Shown: piece by piece, positions 1 through 7,389 of the stretch
How the letters are laid out: each line of letters opens with the position of its first letter
Position numbering within the stretch: the stretch's first letter is position 1
Assembly: GCA_964655775.1 (NCBI GenBank)
Contig: CAZZNQ010000045.1
Span: 1 to 32,666 of the forward strand
DNA from: CAZZNQ01 sp964655775
GTDB taxonomy: Bacteria > Planctomycetota > Brocadiia > SM23-32
Length of the DNA: 32,666 bases
Reading direction: 5' to 3'
Translations under genes and position numbers: made by a program
Notes under the pieces: generated by a model
Told to the model about the DNA's origin: nothing
The model's input: the letters and a program-made list of their open reading frames with translations, nothing else
The model's database searches: none

Positions 1-409
1 CTGCGCAATCCGGGTCGGCACCGCAGGCTGCCGCATCTGCGGATAACTGCCGTTGCCTTGCTGCTGTCGTTCAGATCTGCGTCTACCTGCGTCCGGCTTC
101 AGCCGGCATCTGCGGAGGTCGACTTGCCCTCCGTAGCCTCGCGCGGAGGAGGGCGTGCGGTTTCGTTATCGTTGTCGTGGCCGTCTGAATCCGCGTAATC
201 CGTGTAATCTGCGGACCTACGCTGTTGTCGTTGCCGTGCTTGGGGAATCCGTCTTGACTGCGGGCCTCTGCGGCGCATAATGGGGGTTGGATCGGGCGGA
301 TTTCGGCGTTTTTTCGGATTTCCGCGATTTTTTGGCCAAGAAACCGGCCCGTTTTTACGTCTAATAGGGTAGACGTTACGGAGAGGTGTTCCTTTCGCGC
401 ACCGGGTAG
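1..409. repeat. Non-coding block with dispersed 'ccgcgtaatccgtgtaatctgcgg'-type repeat
   Basis: No gene is supported here. Bases 181-216 read as short overlapping units (aatccgcg, taatccgtg, taatctgcgg). A related unit, atctgcgtctacctgcgtcc, lies at about 74-93, followed by cagccggcatctgcgg. This type of phrase recurs between genes in Planctomycetota/Verrucomicrobiota-like genomes and yields spurious 'ITRITRI' peptides in databases (from memory, not searched). From about 300 to 355 the DNA is T-rich. The block ends 7 bases before the first ATG of the rhs frame, so it looks like the upstream recombination border of the rhs locus rather than a normal promoter region. Confidence 0.5.
357..376. 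repeat. Perfect 7-bp inverted repeat (hairpin)
   Basis: ACGTCTA, a six-base loop ATAGGG, then TAGACGT: a perfect inverted repeat 40 bases upstream of the rhs ATG. It is preceded by T-rich sequence rather than followed by it, so it is not a canonical terminator for the plus strand. It could be an operator, a minus-strand terminator, or part of the dispersed repeat. Confidence 0.4.
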
Positions 410-415
410 CCGACG

Positions 416-3169
416 ATGACGCCGACTGCAACCTGCACATCTGAGCCCTCCACCGGCCGCACCAACGCCCTCGGCCGGACGAGTTACTTCCACTTCGACG
501 CCGCCGGGCAGCAAGTGGTGAGCGTCGACGCCCGCGGTTACCCGACCTACTACGCCTACGACCTCGCCGGCAGACAGCAGTCGGTCACCGACGCCCTCGG
601 GCATTCCAGCTACTTCGTCTACGACGCGGCGGGCAGACAGACGGTCAGCATCGCGTCGGACGGCACGCCGACCTACTTCGTCTACGACGCCCTGGGACGC
701 ACCGTCTCGCAGACCGACGCCCTCGGCAACGCGAACATCTTCTCCTACGACGCCGCCGGGCAGCGCACCGCGTCCATAGATGCTCTCGGCAACGCCACCT
801 ACTACGGCTACGACGCCGTGGGGAGGACGGTGTCGGTCCTGGACGCCGCCGGTGGGGCCGTGTACTACGTCTACAACGCCGTCGGCGGCCGCACGGCCGT
901 CATCGACCAGAGGGGTTATGCGAGCTACTTCGCCTACGATGCCGCAGGAAGGCAGACGGCCGAGGTGGACCCGCTCGGCAACGCCACCTACTACGCCTTC
1001 GATGCCGCCGGCAGGCTCATCCGCCGCACCGACGGCAAGGGGCAGCACGCCTACTTCACGTATGATGCTGTCGGAAGGCAGACCGTGTCCCAGTATGCGG
1101 ACGTGGCCGCCGTCTACTTCGAATATGACGCCGCCGGACGCCGCACGCGGATGCGGGACGAATGGGGCGTCACCTACTGGAGCTACGATGCGATGGGGCG
1201 TCCGACCCGAAGGCACGACCCGCGCGGCACGGTGGTGGCCTATGCCTATGGAGAAGGGGGACAGCGGACCGAGCTTACCGTCGAGGGACAAGGCACCGTA
1301 TACTATGAGTATGACGAACTGGGGAGGATGTCGTCCGTGCTGGACGGGAAGACGGGCCTGGCCACGACCTACGAGTACGACCCGGCGGGCAGGCTGCGTC
1401 TTCAGGCCCACCCCAACGGCTCCACCAGCTACTTCACGTACGATGCGGCGGGGAGGCTGGAGGAGAAGGTCACCCGGAAGGACGCCGATGCGAGCGAGCT
1501 CGTGCGCTTCGCCTACACACGGGATGCGGCGGGAAATCCGGTAGCCATCGACCGCGAGAGCGGCCTGGGCGTCTTCTACTACGAGTATGATGCGCTCCAG
1601 CGCCTGACGTATGAAGGCCAATTCGTCAGCGCCGTGCGGCAGTATGAGAACTACTACGAGTACGACGCGGCGGGCAACCGCACGCTGCTCCGTCACGGCG
1701 AGAGCGGCGCCGACGACCTGACCTACTACGGCTACAACGCGGCCAATGAGCTGACAAGCCTGCACGATGCCGCCGGCTGGACCTACTACGGCTATGACGC
1801 GAACGGCAATACGGTGATGGAGCAGAAGCCGTCCTACACGCGATACTACGAATGGGACGGCCGGGACATGATGGTGGGCGTCCGGAGCACCGAAGGCGGC
1901 TGGACCGACAACGTGTATCGCTATGATGGCACGACCTCGCGTGTCTCGACGCTGGAGTCGGGTGGGCTGACGTACTACGATTGGGATGGCATCAACGTCA
2001 TCCAGGAGAAGGATGCGGCGGGCGGCGTGACGGACCGGCAGGTGCACGGCTACGCACCGATACCGTCCGTCGGCGACATCGCCTTGATGGACAAAGGCGG
2101 CACGCCCTACGTGCCCGTCAGCGACCAGCCGGGCACGGTCTGGAACCTGCTGGACGACACGGCCTCGAAGGCCAACGCCTACGGCTATGACGCGTTCGGC
2201 GTGGGCCGTTCAGCCAGCGAAACTGTCGCCAATGCCTACCGTTTTGCTGGATTGCGTCTGAGTTCCGCTTCGCAGTATTACGCAAAAGCACGCTGGTATT
2301 CGCCAGGGCATGGCAGGTTCTCACAGAAAGATGTCGCGTTGCGAACTCAGCAGCCGTCGTACACCTACGCAGGAAATGACCCAGTGGGTGCCATCGACTG
2401 GCTGGGCATGCGCACGATAGGCGAGAAGATATGCCGCAAGCTTGGCTTGCGGGCCACCCGTGGCCTAAGTCTCATTGGACTGCTCGTCAATGTGTATAAG
2501 GATGAATATACTTTCACCGACGACGAATCCGAGATGAACAAGGAGTTTGGCGCTGAGATGCGTCTTTTCTACGACCATTACGTCCAGGAACTAGATCTAC
2601 AAGGACGTCTGTCCGCAAAACCGCAGCAATTTCGTATCCCTTGTACTAACGCCGTTTCCATCGTAGGCCGTTCACTGGGGGAGACCGGAGGACGAGTGAT
2701 GGAGTGGGTAATCCCGCCTGACGTAGACTCATGGTGCGAGGCATGCCTGTTTCTACATTACTCAAGCCACGTCTATGTGTCCGGAAAACTGGAGGCATGG
2801 TGCGATGGCAGCCAGCTCTACTACAGAAACGTTGACGCCCAGTGGGTGTGGCGTGACCTCGTGGACTTCCACAGCTGGGATCGCGGTCGACGTGAGGACA
2901 CGAAGATCACGTCTCGACTGTGGTGGCTTATCGAAGGATCCATAGATGCAATCGGTGACAAACTTTTGGATACTGAATTCTGGGTGAACATAGTGGGTAA
3001 GGATCAACGGCCAGGTACGAAGGGCATCGCCAAGGCTCAGCCGAAGGGACCCGCTAAAGAACCCGCGGCCCCCAGACCCGGCCGTACAGAGCCAGAGTCT
3101 GGCGCTCGATGCCCGGTGGCCCCGACTATCCCAGGCTTCTTTCCCTTTGGCCCAGGGTGGCTGCCGTAA
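416..3169 (+). CDS. RHS/YD-repeat protein with variable C-terminal tip (N-terminus missing)
   Basis: A 917-residue RHS protein. Residues about 24-460 are more than twenty YD repeats of the form YYxYDAAGRxT, the first ten exactly 21 residues apart. About 460-660 is the tail of the RHS core, with YDWDG, HGYAPIP, YGYDAFGV and GHGRFSQKD, closing at DPVGAIDWLG. RHS cores form a shell around a C-terminal effector. The last roughly 250 residues (from about 665) are unrelated, Trp-rich and lower in GC, and I do not recognise them. ATG 416 is the first start after a stop at 407. It has no visible Shine-Dalgarno sequence, signal peptide or PAAR/VgrG-like N-terminus, and the protein starts almost inside a repeat, so the gene is probably 5'-truncated or a silent core. 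A membrane partner follows 16 bases downstream. Confidence 0.85.
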   Translation: MTPTATCTSEPSTGRTNALGRTSYFHFDAAGQQVVSVDARGYPTYYAYDLAGRQQSVTDALGHSSYFVYDAAGRQTVSIASDGTPTYFVYDALGRTVSQTDALGNANIFSYDAAGQRTASIDALGNATYYGYDAVGRTVSVLDAAGGAVYYVYNAVGGRTAVIDQRGYASYFAYDAAGRQTAEVDPLGNATYYAFDAAGRLIRRTDGKGQHAYFTYDAVGRQTVSQYADVAAVYFEYDAAGRRTRMRDEWGVTYWSYDAMGRPTRRHDPRGTVVAYAYGEGGQRTELTVEGQGTVYYEYDELGRMSSVLDGKTGLATTYEYDPAGRLRLQAHPNGSTSYFTYDAAGRLEEKVTRKDADASELVRFAYTRDAAGNPVAIDRESGLGVFYYEYDALQRLTYEGQFVSAVRQYENYYEYDAAGNRTLLRHGESGADDLTYYGYNAANELTSLHDAAGWTYYGYDANGNTVMEQKPSYTRYYEWDGRDMMVGVRSTEGGWTDNVYRYDGTTSRVSTLESGGLTYYDWDGINVIQEKDAAGGVTDRQVHGYAPIPSVGDIALMDKGGTPYVPVSDQPGTVWNLLDDTASKANAYGYDAFGVGRSASETVANAYRFAGLRLSSASQYYAKARWYSPGHGRFSQKDVALRTQQPSYTYAGNDPVGAIDWLGMRTIGEKICRKLGLRATRGLSLIGLLVNVYKDEYTFTDDESEMNKEFGAEMRLFYDHYVQELDLQGRLSAKPQQFRIPCTNAVSIVGRSLGETGGRVMEWVIPPDVDSWCEACLFLHYSSHVYVSGKLEAWCDGSQLYYRNVDAQWVWRDLVDFHSWDRGRREDTKITSRLWWLIEGSIDAIGDKLLDTEFWVNIVGKDQRPGTKGIAKAQPKGPAKEPAAPRPGRTEPESGARCPVAPTIPGFFPFGPGWLP
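485..1171 (+). repeat. Array of degenerate 63-bp YD-repeat units
   Basis: From the TAC at 485 the DNA encodes ten consecutive repeats of exactly 21 codons, each starting with two aromatic residues, then x-(Y/F)-(D/N), then a Gly-Arg/Gln turn. One 20-codon unit follows. The fixed period is stricter than in most RHS proteins and suggests growth by unequal crossing-over of 63-bp units. Confidence 0.7.
1171..1453 (+). repeat. Copy A of a 283-bp duplicated rhs core segment
   Basis: Aligns without gaps to 6791-7073 at a constant offset of 5,620 bases. By eye roughly nine in ten bases match, and many differences are at third codon positions. It encodes the YWSYDAMGRPT to YDAAGR stretch. Both copies are direct and in frame, so recombination between them would delete or swap the intervening tip cassettes. 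Confidence 0.85.
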
Positions 3170-3185
3170 TGGAGTCCCCTTCAGC

Positions 3186-3767
3186 ATGCTATCCAGCTCG
3201 GAGTACAGACCCGTGGATGACGAGGAATTGAGAGGCTCTCCGAGGCAGAGCAGAACTGATATAGTCCCACGGTCGGCCATCATCGGCCGGGTCGTGTGGT
3301 TCGTGTTCGGGTTGCTGATCGGGGCCTGCGTGTTCGGCCTGATACCCAGGTTCTACGACGCCATGCTCAAATCCAGAGGCAGCGTACTTGCCGGTGCGGT
3401 GCTCGAACCCAGGGACCTTCCTTTTTTTGGCGAGAACTTCGCTTCCCTGAACGCTGACGGGCCCATAGTATTCGCAGGATCGACCTTCTTCCATCATAGC
3501 ACTCACCTGGTGCTAAGCTGCCGCACGGGACCAATGGAGGCCACGGCGACCTGCAGTGGTATGGGACTTGCTGTCAGGAATCGTTCGGAAGGAACTGATC
3601 CGCGGGTACTGCTGCCGCATCAGGTACTCTCTAAGTGGCCGTTTCCGCTGGAGTTCGGAGCTGAAGCAGTCTACGCGAGTGGCGAAGTCGATGGGCTTGG
3701 CTTTGTCGAGTTCTGGTACGACGCAGGTTCCCACATTCTCCTGATCAGTGTGAGCCAGTCACTTTGA
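3186..3767 (+). CDS. Membrane-anchored partner of the first rhs tip (putative immunity protein)
   Basis: A 193-residue unknown. About 34 polar N-terminal residues precede one strong transmembrane segment (about 35-56, with VVWFVFGLLIGACVFG) and a C-terminal domain of about 135 residues ending in a beta-rich stretch. This suggests a single-pass inner-membrane protein with an exported domain. I start at ATG 3186, 16 bases after the rhs stop. A short GGAG at 3171-3174 could serve as ribosome site. The ATG overlapping the rhs stop (TAATG at 3169) opens only about 20 codons. The position fits an immunity or accessory gene for the tip, but no family is recognised. A new rhs fragment begins right at its stop codon. 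Confidence 0.55.
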   Translation: MLSSSEYRPVDDEELRGSPRQSRTDIVPRSAIIGRVVWFVFGLLIGACVFGLIPRFYDAMLKSRGSVLAGAVLEPRDLPFFGENFASLNADGPIVFAGSTFFHHSTHLVLSCRTGPMEATATCSGMGLAVRNRSEGTDPRVLLPHQVLSKWPFPLEFGAEAVYASGEVDGLGFVEFWYDAGSHILLISVSQSL

Positions 3768-5256
3768 AAGGCGTCGCTCGGCCGCCGGCCTGATCGGCAG
3801 CGCCCACGTACTGCCGGAGGACCGCTGGAACTACTTCCACTACGACGGCCGGCAGACGCGCTACTGCATCGAGGACAGCCAGGGGCGGAAGTACTACTAT
3901 TGGGACGGGCTGCGGCTGATGGAGCGCTACAACGCCACGACGGAGACGGCGCGCACCTTCACGCACGGCCCGTCGCCGCTGGCCGGCATCGCCAACATGG
4001 TGGACTACACCGAGGCGGGCCAGACGCACGACTTCCACTACGACCACCGTGGCACGGTGACGTCGCTGACGGACGGAGCGGGAGAAGTGGCCCAGACCTA
4101 CGAGCACGACGCCTGGGGCGTGCGCCTCTCGGCCACCGGCGAGCTCGAGAACCCCATCCAATACCAGGGGTGCGCGTGGCTGAAGGCTGCGGACTTGTGC
4201 TCCACGTTCATTTCGGCAATGCGACGGTACGAGGCAGACTCGGGGAGATTCGCCCAAGGAGAACCTGTGTCGCCAACAGGCCTCATACGCCGGCCTCTGC
4301 ACGACGGTGGATGGTATGGGTATGTTCGGGCCAACCCCTTGAGCTTTGTTGATCCACTGGGAGCAGAATGGAAGCGCCTGCCTGGAAATAGATGGAAGTA
4401 TTGCAGCGTTGACGCGAAGGGATCCAATGGCACCGACCGAGGAGGCGGCGGCACTGAAGACGCCGAGAGTGGATCAGGCTCGCTCCGCGCTCTTGCAAAG
4501 AAGATCACTACGTATGAAGAAGACTGGGTTTGCATCTGGCCAGATGGCGACCGCGCTTTGTGGACTGACTACCCGACCGCTGCGGACGGGGCTACCGCCG
4601 ATGCCTCCAACCTGATGGGTGATACTCCACTGACCGTTGGCATGTATGCGTGGAATGACAGCGACTCCTGGATAAAGAGGCTATCTCTGCTGTTCCCAAA
4701 GCAATGGTCTTGGAGGACCGGCAAGGCTGCTGCCCTTCGCCTCCAGGAGTTGAGCGCTCAAGGTGCTAATCCAATCTATCGTCTCATTCTCGCAGGGCAC
4801 GGGGCCCCGTCGCTTCGCTTCATCGCCGGTACAACCGAGGTGCTCCGTGATGAAGAAGGGAAACGGGTGTTGCCACACACTGCCTTCCAGGCAAGCGATC
4901 TCTTCGTGGTGGCTGACGAAAAGAACAACTCCAAGAATACACTATCTCATGCATTTGTAAAGATCGGTCCACCGAGGTGCTGGTTTTCGAGATATTCGAC
5001 AGTATGCGGCTTTGCCTGTTTCAGCAATTGGTCCTGGGCACCGGATTGGGCTTCCAAGGTCGCCCGCAAAAGCAGTCGAGTGCGCGGCCTGAACGGGCAG
5101 CCTGGCGAACTGGAGCCATTCGTGATAGAAGGCCGGATGATACATGCGGTAACGATCGTGAATTCCACGCACCTTAAGGGGTGGGGTTACGCCACTTGGT
5201 GGTCTGAACTGCCATTGCTCGCGGGTTGGGCTCAGGCAAGAAAGGGAACTCAATGA
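3754..5256 (+). CDS. Orphan rhs fragment: core tail plus caspase-like tip (first ATG at 3919)
   Basis: The frame is open from 3754, just after a TGA at 3751, and RHS similarity starts at about 3781, only 14 bases past the partner's stop. It enters mid-core with NYFHYDGRQT and YYYWDGLRLMERY, then GPSPLAG, DHRGTVTSLTD, YEHDAWGVRLS and NPLSFVDPLG. The core tail is homologous to, but clearly diverged from, that of the first rhs protein. There is no start codon before ATG 3919. The tip of about 290 residues carries LILAGHGAP (His at residue 294 from ATG 3919) and later VCGFACFS (Cys at 363 and 367) followed by a helix. This order resembles caspase-like/CHAT or DUF4347 folds; function is inferred and uncertain. 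Its stop overlaps the next start (ATGA). It looks like a displaced cassette, and it is unclear whether it is translated alone. Confidence 0.65.
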   Translation, partial: ASHFERRRSAAGLIGSAHVLPEDRWNYFHYDGRQTRYCIEDSQGRKYYYWDGLRLMERYNATTETARTFTHGPSPLAGIANMVDYTEAGQTHDFHYDHRGTVTSLTDGAGEVAQTYEHDAWGVRLSATGELENPIQYQGCAWLKAADLCSTFISAMRRYEADSGRFAQGEPVSPTGLIRRPLHDGGWYGYVRANPLSFVDPLGAEWKRLPGNRWKYCSVDAKGSNGTDRGGGGTEDAESGSGSLRALAKKITTYEEDWVCIWPDGDRALWTDYPTAADGATADASNLMGDTPLTVGMYAWNDSDSWIKRLSLLFPKQWSWRTGKAAALRLQELSAQGANPIYRLILAGHGAPSLRFIAGTTEVLRDEEGKRVLPHTAFQASDLFVVADEKNNSKNTLSHAFVKIGPPRCWFSRYSTVCGFACFSNWSWAPDWASKVARKSSRVRGLNGQPGELEPFVIEGRMIHAVTIVNSTHLKGWGYATWWSELPLLAGWAQARKGTQ

Positions 5257-6749
5257 AAACACTACTGCTGTCTCTCTTGCTTGCGCTTCCATTGTCAGCC
5301 GGGCGACCGGTGAACCCCGGTGACCCATACCACAAGGGGTGGGTTCGCAGTCTTCACGGGATAAAGATGGAGCAGGAACTGATCTTCGCTCCGCTGATCC
5401 GTTTCATGGATAGCGGACCAGTTGTGCACGGAGTGATCAAGACACGTACCGCCTCAGGCATATGGGGAGCCGCGGAGACCACGGACGCAGATGCCCTCCG
5501 CCGGATTGCCACAGGGCTTCGGGAAGCCCAACGCCTTGCAGCGCCGGAAGGCCTAATGCTGGCGGGGAGCCCGGACTACCTCATGACGCTCCGAACTGAA
5601 CGCGACACCATCAAGATAGGACTGAGCGAGTTCGGTTTTGTCGCCTCGGGCGACACGCTGCGCGAGGTCGCGCTATTCCGGTCCGCTTCTTTGGCGGATG
5701 AGTGCGCCTCGCTCTGGAGTAGCCAGGTGGAAGTTCCCCTGCCTCGCCCATTTGTCACCGGCCTGAGAGCCGGGCGGGCGTTTGAGGAATCGGGTATCTA
5801 CGGATGGGAGCCCGTTTGGGGGGCTCCCGTTGACTCGATCTCAGATGACGATCCCGCCTTCTTCGGCATTAGGTCCGCAGCGTTTGCGGACCTGACGGCC
5901 GTGGCCCAGAGGGGCGCGTTGACCCGGGTACGCCTGCAAGTCGCCGATCTTGAGCGTCCGGACGGCTACGTGGAGCATGCGACCACCGAGCCGGCAATGC
6001 TGACGGCTTTTGGCGAAGCCCTGCTGACACTCCGCGTTCCGGCCGAGGCCTACTTTCTGCCTCTGGAAGCCCAGTCGACCGCACGGCTCATTCTTGAAGA
6101 CGAAGAAAGCCAGGCCGTGATCCGCCTTACTACCGCCGGTTTCATGGTCGGTGATTCAGCGCCGATGGACTTCAGGCGGTGCGTGTCTGCGGAGTTGGTG
6201 GGTTGTGTCGACCGCCTGTTGTTCCTTTCAGCCGGCTGTCATCTCGGAGCCGGTCTCATGCGGGCACTTACGGAGCAAATCGCGGAGAGTGCTCCTGTGC
6301 GTGGAACGAACGACTGGGCTCGCCTCCCGTTGATGGACGACGGCTCTGATGGGACCGGGCCGGCGCTACCTGCGACCAAAGGCTCTGGCATTTCCGGCGA
6401 CAGCGTCCGTGCCCGCCTGCTCAGCTATGATACGATCAGTGACATGTGCACGATTCTGGGACGGACAGCCATGTACCTTCGGGAATTCGGCGCCCTGCCG
6501 CTCGTGTCTGCTTCGGAAGAACAGGACATAGGAGTTCTCAATACACTTATGCCGGAGATCACATGGGTCTTCCGGACGGACCCCTGGGGCCGGCGGTATC
6601 ACGTTGCATTGGACACCGATGGCGACGGGCTCATACGGCTTGGGGACCGCGAGTTCCCCGGCAGGATCGTCATCTGGTCGGCGGGTACCAATGAGCTCGA
6701 CGACAAAGCTGCGGGGGATGACGTCTGGATCAGCGGATCGCTTTGGTAG
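5253..6749 (+). CDS. Exported partner protein with pseudopilin-like C-terminus
   Basis: A 498-residue protein that overlaps the upstream tip gene by ATGA and has AAAGGGA before the ATG. Residues 1-16 form a short signal peptide (LLLSLLLALPLSAG), so it is exported. Most of the body is unrecognised mixed alpha/beta. The C-terminus has DPWG at 443-446, then DTDGDG, WSAG at 475-478 and a final GDD-VW. This is the order seen in the C-terminal region of type II secretion major pseudopilins (GspG: DPWG, then WSAG, then an acidic GDD end). There is no prepilin-type N-terminus, so it is not itself GspG. As the translationally coupled partner of a tip it may be an immunity or accessory protein. An rhs fragment begins directly after the TAG. 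Confidence 0.6.
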   Translation: MKTLLLSLLLALPLSAGRPVNPGDPYHKGWVRSLHGIKMEQELIFAPLIRFMDSGPVVHGVIKTRTASGIWGAAETTDADALRRIATGLREAQRLAAPEGLMLAGSPDYLMTLRTERDTIKIGLSEFGFVASGDTLREVALFRSASLADECASLWSSQVEVPLPRPFVTGLRAGRAFEESGIYGWEPVWGAPVDSISDDDPAFFGIRSAAFADLTAVAQRGALTRVRLQVADLERPDGYVEHATTEPAMLTAFGEALLTLRVPAEAYFLPLEAQSTARLILEDEESQAVIRLTTAGFMVGDSAPMDFRRCVSAELVGCVDRLLFLSAGCHLGAGLMRALTEQIAESAPVRGTNDWARLPLMDDGSDGTGPALPATKGSGISGDSVRARLLSYDTISDMCTILGRTAMYLREFGALPLVSASEEQDIGVLNTLMPEITWVFRTDPWGRRYHVALDTDGDGLIRLGDREFPGRIVIWSAGTNELDDKAAGDDVWISGSLW

Positions 6750-6764
6750 AACGAGGTCGCCGGC

Positions 6765-7337
6765 GTGCCGGCATCGTGCTACCCCAGCGCTACCTACTGG
6801 AGCTACGACGCGATGGGGCGTCCAACCAGGAGACACGACCCGCGCGGCACGGTGGTGGCCTATGCCTATGGAGAAAGCGGACAGCGCGCCGAGCTTACCG
6901 TCGAGGGACAGGGTACCGTATATTACCAGTATGACGAACTGGGGAGGATGTCGTCCGTGCTGGACGGGAAGACGGGACTGGCCACGACCTACGAGTACGA
7001 CCCGGCGGGCCGGCTGCGTCTTCAGGCGCACCCCAATGGCTCCACCAGCTACTTCGCATACGATGCGGCGGGCCGCAACAAGAGCCGTGCAATCCGTATC
7101 GGCGGCAGTTCCCGATGGGTATCCCACTCGAACCGCAGCATGGAATATGGTGATCAAGGCATATCGATGATCTGCACGAGGGATGTGCTGCCTGGGCCTG
7201 GGATTGATGCCCCTTGGCGTTTAGGTTGCATGCGGCGGCGCCCGCTGCTGGTTGGCGGTGATGGAGACGAAGCGCCGAGGTTCCATGTTCTGGGTTCGTC
7301 GGTCGCGTGCTACGAACTCAGGGATGTGCCTGAGTGA
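6765..7337 (+). pseudogene. Truncated rhs fragment fused to a short unrelated tip
   Basis: The frame opens directly after the upstream TAG (6747-6749); the first possible start is GTG 6765 with no clear ribosome site. About 103 codons are YD-repeat core, nearly the same as residues 253-346 of the first rhs protein. After YDAAGRN at about 7076 the similarity stops abruptly inside the repeats, and about 85 codons of basic, low-complexity-looking sequence run to TGA at 7335-7337. The junction is not at the usual DPxG core end, so this is a recombination scar rather than a complete tip. It is followed after 52 bases by an exported protein gene. Confidence 0.65.
6791..7073 (+). repeat. Copy B of the 283-bp duplicated rhs core segment
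   Basis: Gap-free counterpart of 1171-1453, in the same orientation and frame. The similarity begins at CTACCTACTGG and ends at CGATGCGGCGGG. The left border lies about 42 bases past the preceding gene's stop, and the right border is where the unrelated tip begins. Confidence 0.85.
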
Positions 7338-7389
7338 AAGTCGGACGGAGGTAGGGGAGGAATGGTCAGAACCGGGAGGGCCGGGTGAT

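Noticed and set aside
485..1900. CRISPR or satellite-type array
   Set aside because: The 63-bp periodicity is coding YD repeats with no identical repeat/unique spacer structure.
83..2047. Long minus-strand open frame (654 codons) opposite the rhs core
   Set aside because: It is a shadow of the repetitive, GC-rich YD repeats: Val/Arg/Gly-rich, with repeating VVxEVGxV strings that mirror the plus-strand repeat.
6570..6749. Calling 5253-6749 a type II secretion pseudopilin
   Set aside because: It lacks a prepilin cleavage site and the hydrophobic N-terminal helix, and it is about three times too long; only the tail is similar.
7252..7389. N-terminal extension of the helical-repeat protein
   Set aside because: ATG 7390 gives a proper signal peptide; the extension overlaps the rhs scar and has no membrane or domain features.
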